Shown: piece after piece, positions 11,060-23,000 of the stretch
Position numbering within the stretch: position 1 is the stretch's first letter
How the letters are laid out: the number at the start of each line of letters is the position of its first letter
Source of the DNA: Biomphalaria glabrata
Taxonomy: Eukaryota; Mollusca; Gastropoda; Planorbidae
Reading direction: 5' to 3'
Length of the DNA: 64,000 bases
Assembly: GCF_947242115.1 (NCBI RefSeq)
Contig: NC_074723.1
Coordinates: forward strand, 14,743,001 to 14,807,000
The notes under the pieces: generated by a model
Database searches by the model: none
What the model saw: only the letters and a program-made list of their open reading frames with translations
Told to the model about the DNA's origin: nothing
Program-made: the position numbers and the translations under genes

Positions 11060-14000
11060 CTGAAAAGCAGAAAAAAAAATTCGTCTAAATATGATTTAAA
11101 TAATGCACATACTTATCTTAAGATCCTAAGCATCTAATGCAGTGGTTCTTAAAATGTAATCCGTGGATCCCCCGACCCCTTTTTACAGAGGGGGATAAAA
11201 AAAATGCTGAAAATTGTGTACAATTAAATCAATTTTTCCCTAAATCCGATCGGATTGTTAGAATACTAATCGACTCGCCTGGGTATTAAACCCTTGGGTG
11301 CGTAGCTCAGATCCCAATCATAGAGAAATCCATTTTAATAAAGTAGCAGTTTATTGAAATATAAAAAAAAAACGATCAACTTAAACCAAAGTTCAAACAA
11401 GGATACCACAAATCTGGTTTCAAAAACAAATGTCTAATTGTACTTCCTGCATAATGAGTTATTGTACAGAAGTTGTTAACTGAATTCCCGAGTTGGGTGG
11501 ACTCACGGGCGCCCTAAAAGTCCTGAAATGTCTTCACCGAGATTCGTACATAGGATCCCAGGTTCAAATGCCAGGCGCTTAACCAGTTAGACAGCGCGAT
11601 CTATATTATTGTACAATGCTTTATATAATTATACCTTGACCAGTGATACACAATTGATACAGCGGGCTATTTCCGAACCTTATTCTGGTACAATATGAAC
11701 CCTCCAAGAAATTGGACTCGATGATTTTAAAAGTGTGACGCAGGCTGTGACACGCGCGTGGGAAAACTTCAAGACTTCTAGACCAAATAAAGGTTGGACA
11801 TAACTGATCTAGGCTCTATGTGGCTACAGCTTCTTTCACACTGGGTGATCCTACATAGTTACCTCCCTTTGCTTTTAGTGTTCCATTCTTTCCGATTTTG
11901 TTTGAATCTAGTTTTTTCGCTGCGTAATCATGATCCGAAATTTGAATATAACCTGAAAAGTAGAAAAAAAAAGTTAAATCAAGCATTTCATTTTCAAATA
12001 CAATATCTTATTTACGAGTTCGTTGATCTGTCTGTCAAAACGTTTAGACTTGTAGAATAAGACCGAGGATGTCTTGCTGAAAGTTCCAGTTCCCGTCGCC
12101 TCAACATGGCGCCTACATGGAAACGTCAGTCCGGGGAATGGGAAAGGCTAAGAACGAGTGGGCTACCACAGTTCTGCTCTAGCGAACGTACACGTGGTGA
12201 GGATAGAAGAAAGGCTTGCTGACCCCCAGCTCCATGCGTAGCACTGTCCCCCAGTGGAGATCAAACGCGTGGTAATGGTCCTCCGACGGTTAGTTTCGGT
12301 ACATTATAGGAGATTCCCCCCGCGGGCTCGGCCTCCTGCCGTTGCATAGGAGGAGAAAACATGTGACGTTGGCCCAAGGAGGAGTGTCTCACAAAAGAAA
12401 GGTGTGAATAAATGATCACCTTGTTAATGGGGACATCCTAACTGGGAGGTAGGTGAAGAGACAACTTCCCGTCCTTGCCACGGGATAAAATATTTGACCA
12501 TGTCAAACATTCAGAATAGGGATTTATCTCGAACACTTCAGACTTGGTGGCTTGAGTGGCCGTGCGGAATACGTGCAGGACTGTAGTTTAGTCGTCTCGA
12601 TGGTACCGTGTTCATACCCTGCCCGCTGCCACCCCCCGTCGTCCTGCGGGCAGGTTTGGACTAGGAAGTAGATAATCTTCATCACTGTAGGAACATTCGA
12701 AACATGTCAAACATTTTACAGAGAAACAAAAACAAGACTCGTTCAGCACAAACAATCTGGGCTAAACATTGTATGAAACTCTTTCGGTTGAATCAACATC
12801 TATGTCAAAAGTTTAATATATCGTGTTAAAAAATAATTTTAAAAAATAAGGCCTTTCTTATGGTACCTTTTACTTCAGTGTTTTGGTCATCACATTGTCT
12901 ATTGACATCACTTGCAAGTGGCTCAATATAATTGTTGGTACTGGAATCATTTTCAATTTCGAAATAGACTGAAACAATAAGAACATAACTTTAAAACAAA
13001 ACTGCCCACTGATTAATTTAAAGTTAGCTAAGTCTTCTATGAAAATTATATAATTGAAAAAAAAAGCACACAAAAAAATTTTCAAGAAGGCTCAGAGGTT
13101 AAACAGTATAAGACCAGTTAAAACAAGGTTACAAAATCAGTTTGTGTGGATACACAAACTCAAAATCGGCCCCGAAGTGGTCCGCTGTGGCAGGTAAAAA
13201 GAAGGAAGGTCTCAATATTTTCAGAAAGAATTTCAGAAACTATAAACTACAAACTATCAACAACTACAATGAAAGGTGTTCAGTAGTTTGACCGCTACAT
13301 CATCTTGAAATCATTTATTGGATAGATTTTAAAAATGTAATTTAACACCGTCCTTCAGCAGTGCTGTTCCTATTACCAATCGAATTATTTTCAAACTTCT
13401 ACTTCTTTACTCAAAGTATAACGTATATCTCTGAAATATTTCTTTTGAAAAACCGTATTCACTAATCAGAGCGCAGACGCTGACCAGTCTAGAGATCTAG
13501 TCGAGACTCTATTTCTCATCACAAAGTACAATGGTGATAGTATTCTACCAAAAGTAGCTTTGAGAAATACCATAACAGTCAAAACCAACAAGCGTTCTTA
13601 TTAAATAGGCAACGCCACTGTTTGAATAAATAATGCCAACGTGTAAACAAACGCCGCCACTGATGGAACAAACAATGCCACTGTACGAGCTTTCATTACC
13701 TTGTTCAATGTCTTCTTGAGGTTCTTGGTACTGTCGTCTGCTTAGTTCTTCGTGGTCCAAGGAGTAATCATTATTATAGACGTTAATGTAGTCTGTCAAA
13801 ATTGAGATTTTCTTTATTGACATTCTCTTGATTTATTTAACATTGTAACAATGCATTTTTTAAAACAAATACCCAATTACATTCGACATACTTTGTTAAT
13901 TATTCTAAGTTGTTGTTTTTTTTTACATTTAAATTCAGTGTTAAACTTGTGATTAGAATCGTTAATTTCTCATAATACAGAAATAAATATTCAAATAATA

Positions 14001-17000
14001 ATAATAATGACCTATAATCTGACATATATGCGAATATATTTGATTTACTGTCTTAGCTGGTCATAATGTTTACACAACATAAATTGTCATTTTAACGCTG
14101 AATAAATTGTTTTTTAAACTGAATTAATAGATAAAAAAATCTTTGTGTCTTTTATCCTTTCAAATTCTATCATTACCTTTCATTGATTCCCTAATACGTC
14201 ATACAATTATATCTACAATTGTTCCTCCACCGAATGATATTAAATAAATGTATGACTTTTTCATTAGCCTTTATACCACAAAATAGCTTACCTGCACTGG
14301 TGCTTGCTTGACCAGAATGTATTTGTCTATAGGTCAGGTAAAAGATACATTATAATGTTGTTCAAATCGATATTTTAAAAAAAATGTTAATTATAAACTA
14401 AAAGAAATTACTTAAATAATAATAAGAAGAATCTTACTTACATCTGAGCTGTAACCAATTTTATTGAGAATTTGAAAAAAAAAGAAAAATGATTAAGTAT
14501 TGAGCGAATGGTGAAGAGCTAGAGAAAGATTTATTGGCTAATAAGGGTAGAGAAAAAGAGGGGAAAGCAGAGTCACGCATTGTCGGTGACAGATTATATA
14601 GATTACTATATTATATATATATGTTTAAAACAATTGAAATGAAGAATAGATGGAAAATCTGCTTTTAGACACTTATCCCAGACATTTTCACCTTTGGGTC
14701 ACCAGTGCTTATTGTTGTTCAACACATAGAATGAATTGTTTGCAAGAGTGTGTATCAATACAGCGTCATGCATTTTGTTTTATCGATTTCATATTCACAT
14801 ATATACCTCAATCACGTATGCAAGATATATATACAGAGAGAGACAGACAGAGAAATAAAGACAAAATCAGATATATTGTGATGAAATGAGAAACGATGCT
14901 TGTTGTTTTTGTTTTATTCTCTTCGTAGCCTAATGTTAAACCTTTTCTCTATTGGAAGTTCGCAGTTCGCGTAGTCCTTTGAAGCAGAAAAGTGGTTGTG
15001 CAGTGACTATATGAACCAATCTGGAAAAATCCGGGATAAGTAGCTAATGGTATAGGCATCATCATCTCCCTGCCTACGTGTAGAAGGTTAGTATAGTTCC
15101 ATGGTTGAGCAAGAGGAAAGGAAACGTCTACAAGGGAGTACTTTCAAGAAGAACAAGGCTGCTAGGTGAGGACATTGGAAAACATTCGGAATTTTCTTTG
15201 CTAATCAGCCAATTCAGAACTTAATTTTTCCACATATGGGGTTTACTCTCTTGTTATATTAAATTAAAGAAACTCTTGCGCTTGATTGGACCGTATGAGG
15301 TGCTTTAGCTACGTTCGTGTGCGTTTAAATCTTTTTATGTCACGAGTGCATCGCCTTTCAACATAGTCCAAAAAGCATGTCTAGGACTTAGCAAACGTTG
15401 ATTGTTATAATAGTAAGGCATTGTCTACGAGTCCGAAGATTATGGAATGAGTGTATTATTTCTCATGACCACGCTAACCCGGTTGCGACCTATAGTTGGC
15501 CCCATCAAATGAGGGTGTCGATTGAAGTTTAATTTTTAATTTCGTCTGCGCCTATCCTCGGCTATGTCCCTGCTATTGGTTTCAAAAGAGTGACTCATGA
15601 GAGTGACTTCGTGAGAGCTCTCCAGCAGTCTCTTTCACAGAATGCCAGCTGCATTCCTCCATTCCAATGAGGGCAAAATGGCGCATGAATTGATCTTCAT
15701 AGCGCTTCTGGTAGCACCTATCTTACATCGTCCTCCTTTAGGCTCGCCAAAAAAGATTGCTATTTGCACCATGTGATATAGGAATCCAACCCAGCGCAGT
15801 AGTAGATGGTAAGAAGTGCTTCTATACTGTCAACACCAGCCTCTAGCAGAACATAGTTATGGCTGAAGTAGTCTATTGATATAAATTAATACTAACCTCT
15901 TTTTTGAAATTTTAGATGGACTGCTACTACAGTCACCAATATTAAGATCAATACGCAGACCACTGCTCCAACAATGTAGAGATAGATTTCTGCGTTTCTA
16001 ACCGGAACAACAGTTTCTGAATAAATAGAATACAATCTGAAGTGTTAGTAACAAGAAGTTAGTGCTCTAGCAACAATGCAAACGACAGAAATACAAAAAT
16101 TTGCTTTGAATGCTGGTACAAGTCCTAATAAGAGTCTGGAAGTCCAAGAGGCGTTCTGACCGCGTCTCCCCGTGGTGCCAGGTCTTAACAAGCTCTTCTA
16201 GCATAGTGTAAAAAGTAATGTAAAGTTTCCCTTTCAGACCTTGCGATCTATAGGGCAGATGATGTTAAGGTCATCTGTTTCTGTGGCCTACGGTTAACGA
16301 GAGTGTCATGTGGCAAGCACAACGACAAACCGCCTTTACTTTCCCCAACTAAAGTTAGGTACCCATTAGAGTTGTGTGGACTCAGGGGCGCCCTAAAAAT
16401 ACCGAAATTCAAAATCGCAGTCTTCGCCAAGATTCGAACCCAGGACCCCATGTTCGGAAGCCTAGCGCTTAACCCTCAGCCACCGCGCCCCCTATTGCAT
16501 AGTGTGGGGCAGTAAAATATCCCGTTTGCTCATATTTCTCACGGTTCATGTCAAATTTTGATTCAATGTCCCTGCTGCGGTGAGGAAGAGGAAGACTTTT
16601 TATTTACTTTTCGAATGCCCAAGCCTTGCTGATTTCTGTCTCGACAATTCTGGGAAGCCACAAGTACATTACGCAAAACAGCAGAGTTTCTGTCCAGGGC
16701 GTTTGCAAGAGAGGATCTGAGCCTCTCTAAGGCCTTCACTCTCATGGAGTTTGATGTGGATGATAATTAACCAGAAGTGTTGCCAAATCTTCAACAAGTT
16801 TTTAAAACTGATAATATTGAAATAAAAAGCAAAGAAACAAATAAATAAATATTCCCCTCCCAACCATTAAAAAAAACACAATCATGAATGAAGCTAGCAC
16901 TCCACATACTCTGTATCTCCAACTCTAGAAAAACAAGGTTACAAAAGACAGTTTGTGTGGAAACACAAACTCGAAATCGGCACCCGAAGTGGTCCACCCA

Positions 17001-20000
17001 GGCAGGCATCAATATTTTCAGAAAGAACATCCGAATGAAATTATATTAAAGACAAATGAGAGATAAGAATGGAGAAAGAAGGTTAACAGATCTTGTGTAG
17101 TGCCCCAACGGTCCACCACATCAAAGGATAGGTGAAAGTGAATGTAAAGTTAGATGTGAACCTGGCCTAACTAGTTCCTCTTTCAGACCTTGTGGTCTAT
17201 AGGACAGATGATGTAAAGTTCATCTGTTTTTGTGGCCTACGGTTAACGAGGGTGTCATGTAGCAAGCACAACGACCAACCGCCTTTACTTTTCCCCAACT
17301 AATGTCAGGTACCCATTAGAGCTGAGTGGACTCAGAGGCGCCCAAAGATTCCAAAAGTTAAAAATCCCAGTCTTCACCAGGATTCGAACCCGGGACCCCA
17401 GGTTTTGAAGCCAAGCGCTTTACCGCTCAGCCACCGCGCCTCCCCTGGCCTAAATAATGTCTTATAATTGATCTAATTTTTAGAAAAGGCTCAATCTCTT
17501 ATTCAAATCCTCAAAAAGTTTTAAAATTCCGCAATAAAACAAAAGGTTCAGGAAAATGAAGTTTATAAGATTACTATTCGTTTTAAATTAGTTCTAACTT
17601 TCAATGCATACTAATTAGCTTTTTCTCTTTAAAAAAAATACTTGCATAACTGATTTTAAAAAATAGATTTTTCGCTTTCAGGGAAAAAAAAGTAGCCGTT
17701 GCATCAGAACTTTGAATGGTCTAAAATATTGTGATGTCCGATTTTCAATATCTTTTTTAGTTTACGAGATCTAAACGGGACGGACGGACAGACGGACAGA
17801 CGGACAGACGGTCAGACGGACAGACGGTCAGACGGTCAGACGGACAGACGGGACAGACATTTCACACAAAACTAATAGCGTCTTTTCCCCTTTCGGGGGC
17901 CGCTAAAAAAGCAAGTTTTAAGAACATATTTAATGAAAGAGTTTGTTTTTAATTCAAAAGAGTTATTAAAACATGATCTTAGTCAACAAAATATACCAAA
18001 CAGAAATGATGTCGTAACAAGGTGTGTCTCATTGGCTTGTAAAGACGTGGACGGTTTAGTTCTTTTCTCCACGGTGGGTTGATCACAGTTCCACTCATCG
18101 CTGTTGTCGCCACAAAAGTTGTGTCCATCACAGCGGTATTTGTTCAGTATGCACTTCCCATTAGCACACCGCCATGCACCATGAAAACACATGTCTGAAA
18201 CCAAAGCAAAGCGAATTTTAGCTGAATCGAGACCAATCGTCATAGGCCTGAACACTGACCTGCAACGTCAGAACTTTTGGGCAGATTAGACCTATAGCTA
18301 GAATCTATTCCTGTTACAGAGTTACCATAAATTATGAGTTACAATTAGAATAAAAGCTAGTAAACAGACCTTTGAGGTGGCAACGAGCTATTGGTCTATA
18401 CTGCACATAGGTTGTGACGTTGCAGGTCAGTGTTCAGGCCTTCTATAACGCTTGGTCTAGGTTGAATCAATAGCTGATTGTACCATAACATATTCATTTG
18501 TTGACAAGTATCTACATAACCCCTCGGATTGTCTTATGATTTCATATCGTTAGTTTAATTTGTAGTTTTGATCATCGCATTATTGTGATTACATGTTGTA
18601 TTGCTGTGTTATGGCTTGGAATGCTGTTACATGCTGCGATAATCATTTTATTGTTTATGTTAGAAGTATTATTCTGAAGTGAAGACATTTGAAAAGAAAG
18701 CATACAATCTTAACGAGGTGCTTCTCTAGCTTCTGCTTGTGAATCAACTTCCATAGAAGAAAAAAAAAGTTACATTTGCGATTTTGTGTGTTCCTGAACT
18801 TCAGAAATTCATTCTCCTAGCTTCTACAACCCATTATTCTTCCTAGTTAAAAAGCGCAGGTTATAGAAAGTTAAACTGAAAAGGGTATAGCATATAAAGT
18901 ACAAAATAGCTAAAATGCTGTACAGTTGAGTACTACTGACCGCAGTTTAGTTCATCACTCGAGTCGCCACAAGTATCGAGACCATTGCACCGGTACATCA
19001 TCAGGATACATTTACCATTGTCACATGTCCAGGCAGAAGGAGAGCAGTGTGCTGAAAAAATACAGCAATATGTCTAATATGGGTTACATCTGTTACAACT
19101 GAGGATACAATTCTATTGCTTTTGGACCAGCTTTATAAGCATCTCGATACACCCAAAACATAAGCACGCTTCGTAGATTTCTAAACAAACTGAGTAACTT
19201 AAATGTCAGCCCTTACGTACAAGCATGGGTTCTAAACTTTTTAACCCAACGTCCTCAGTATGTTAAGGTCAACAACACCAAATCGTCAACTCGAGCACAA
19301 TGTACGGGGTGCTCCACAAGGTTGTGTACTTTCTCCTGTACTGTGCACTCTTTACACTAATGACATAAGAAGCATCTATGACTCAGTTAAACTCATTAAA
19401 TTCGCTGATGATACTGCCATAGTCGGTCTTATTTCAGGAGACGAAACTCAGTATCGAAGTATCGAAGCTCGATAGAAGAGTTTACAAACTGGTGCACTGA
19501 CAACTTTATAGAACTGAATGTCACAAAAACTAAAGAACTTATAATAGATTTCAGAAAGAATAAACAAACTTACACTATGCAGATAAACACTACATCTATA
19601 GAACAAGTGAAGGCATATAAATATCTAGGAGTCATCATTGATAACAAGCTTTTATGGGAAGACCAGCGACTTTTTTTTCTATTCAAATTCAATAGCTTTA
19701 ACTTTTTTGAACAAAAATGTCTAAGAATAAAAAAAGAATCTTGGAAGACAACGGCCACCCACTCCATCAGAACTACGTCAGATTGTCGCGAAGTGGGCGA
19801 CTGCTGTCAATCAAAACAAGAACAGAGCGGTACAAAAACTCGTTCGTACCTTACTCGGTCAGACTATATCGACGCCACTCGTTGATAAGGAAACATGGAA
19901 AGGACCAAGATGCCTGAGTGTAGTCGCTGAATGAACTCTTTATGTTGTCTCTGTTCTGTTTATGTGTATGTTTCTGTTGTGCTGTCTTTATATGAGAAAA

Positions 20001-23000
20001 AAAGTCAATAAGGATCAATAAAGAAGTCTTAGTCTTACCCGGTCATTATAATATTGTTACGATCTTCTCTATCAGGCCTTCTGTAAACACTGCTAAACAC
20101 AACAGCACATCAACACATCAAGAACTTGACAACAAGAGTTCCAAATAATCTGGCACTTTAATAATGAGTGAATAAATAGATAACAGCCAATACTAGACAA
20201 TGGGCAACACAATCATCTACTAAAAATGCTACACTGTACATCACCGTACTAAACTGCCAACTAACAGTCCCGGTTTCCTCGATGTCCTGTCTTGAACTCC
20301 TGACGTACACGCTCTGTCCCTGGTCCACGCAACCTTATGATCAGATGACCATAACACAGGCCATATTCACGTGCAAAGTTCATATCAGACAGTACTGTCC
20401 CTTGCCCTTCGATATAGCCAGCTAAACTGTATTATTGGCCTGTGTCACATATGTCAGCTGATCTCACACAGTTAATCCTATCGCGCCGCCAATAGGGTTA
20501 CAACAATATTATATGTTTTCAACATCAAATGTGTGTGTGTCTCTGTATGTGCAAACAAATGTTAATCTCTCTCTCTCTCTCTTGTTTTGATGACTGCACA
20601 ATAAAAAGTCTTTTTAGCGGCCCCCATAAGGGGAAAAAGCCGCTATTAGGTTTGTGCAAAATGTCCGTCTGTCCGTCTGTCCGTCTGTCACACTCAAAAC
20701 TAGAAGAGATATGAAAAATATTATTTCATCATTAAATCCAGCTTGAAAAGTTTAGGTGCAACGGCTAGTTTTTGGTTTTCTAAAAGCAAACCGTTTAATT
20801 TATAAAATTAATTATGCAAGCGATTTTTTCATAAAAATACACCAATTCTAAAACAATTACGTAAATGTAAGGGAGGCAATGTTACAATATGCTAACAAAG
20901 ATGGACGATTTTGTGTATTTTCAGTATCACTAAGTCAAATATATTTTGAAAATGTACAGGAAATGTTTACAACAAATACAAATAATAGTTAAAGATGTTT
21001 TTTCTGGTCAACTAGCTGCTAAAATTAAAAGAAAACATTTCTGTTTGTTTATAAAGGCTAATAATGCACTTTGTATGTAAATATCACGCACATTTTTTTA
21101 AATGGACTTTTTATGCAGCGATTTTCGTGCAGTAGCGTAACGTCGCAACATGATCAGGTGCTAAACCAATTCCTTAAACTTTTTTTAAAAATCAGATTTT
21201 ATTTATTTTTTGTTTAGTGCCCCCATCCGAATAAAAGAAGCTTATTTTTGTGCGTTTTGTCTGTTGGTCGGTCTGTCCGTCACGATTAGATTTAAAAAAC
21301 TAGAACTCTAAAAGCTATTGAAAATCTGATTTACCCTTTAATGTTCCTCCCATAACATCTCAATAGTTTTAAGTATCTAAAATCGATTGTTCCGGATTTT
21401 TTTGTGCAAAACTAATCAACGCCAACAAATGTTTGTTTGCTCTTCTAACTTATATTACATTCAATTTCCATGCTTAAACGTTGCAAAAACACATTATCAA
21501 TAATATGTTGTTCCGTTTTTTATGTAAATATCATATTAATGCTAAATCATAATCTCTATGCTGACTTATATTTCATTAAGTGTAAAAATGTTCCAGATAT
21601 CTATATTATAAAGTAGAATGTGTGGAGTATGTATGTATGTATGTATGTATGTATGTTACTTATAGACATCAAAACCGCTTGACCAATCTTGATAAAACTA
21701 GGCAGGAATGTTCCTTGGGTACCAACTTAGACCGTAGTGTATGTAATGTAGCCCTAAAACAAACTTAAGACCCTCAAAAAAAATAAAGTTATCCGACTCT
21801 ATTACAGCTATAGTATTTTATGGATCTAGGCCATGTCTACAATGTTGACATGAGAAAAGATAGAAAGGATTTAGACCTAGATCTAATTTTAAGAAATACA
21901 CTTTGCGCAGATAGTTTTTTACTTTGACACATGAAAATACAAAAGAAGATCCATTGATTTCATTATATAATAAAATTAACCTTCAATTTTGTGTTTCAAA
22001 AGCATTTTTTACATTAATTAGTTCCTTATATCTGTGATTACAGATTTCCTGACGAACATTCTTTCATTAGACAATTCCGTAATGAATCGCGTACTAAATA
22101 TTAATTCGTTTAATTGTTTACTTTATAATCCCATCCCTAGATCTAAAACTCTAATTCAACTCTAAGATGATAAAACTTCTCTTCGCACAGATAGTTTTAT
22201 ACTTTAACACATAAACATATTAATTAAAGTCCATTCATTTCATATTTTGATCAAATAAACATTCAAATTTGGTTTTCTAAAGCTACATTCTCCTACGAAA
22301 GCTGCGAAGCCGAGTTTAGATAGGCCTAGATCTATATTCATTCATGAATCGCGTACTAAAAATTATTTCGTTTAATTGTTCACTTTATAATCCCATTCAT
22401 TTAACAAAGCTATCGCTCTTTTCGTTTTTAATAGATAAGAATGTATCGACTTCGGGTAAACCCATTTTCGCAAACCTAATTTTATTTTCGTAGCGAAAGA
22501 GAAATAACGTGAAAGGATCATTAGCTAAGTTTAACATACATATAAATCCAATCCACTATATTATTCAAGGGGTTTTTTACATAAATTAGTTCCTGATATC
22601 TACAGATTTCCTGGCGAACATTCTTTCATTAGACATTACCAAATGGTTACACATTAACACATCTCTCTACTGAGTCTATTCCTAGGCCTAGGTCTAAAAC
22701 TCTTATTGAACTCTAAGATGATAAAACTTCTTTTCGCAAAGATAGTTTTATGCTTTAACACATAAACATACTAATTATTGTCCATTCATTTGATATTTTA
22801 ATCAAATTAACATTCAAATTTGTTTTTCTAAAGCATTTTTAATACATTCGTTCGCTGTTCGCTAAAGCTGCGTAGCCGTGTTGAGATAGGCCTATATTCA
22901 TTCATGAAAAAAAGTTCACGCATGCGCAGCACAGAACTCTAGATTAGTGTAGATTTAGATCTATGTCTACCTCAAGATCTACTTTATACTTTATACACAT

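Noticed and set aside
14292-14326. A 35-bp micro-exon with good AG and GTAAGC between the transmembrane and first tyrosine exons
   Set aside because: Its length breaks the phase-1 rule and leads to a stop in the next exon. Direct joining of the neighbours is in frame.
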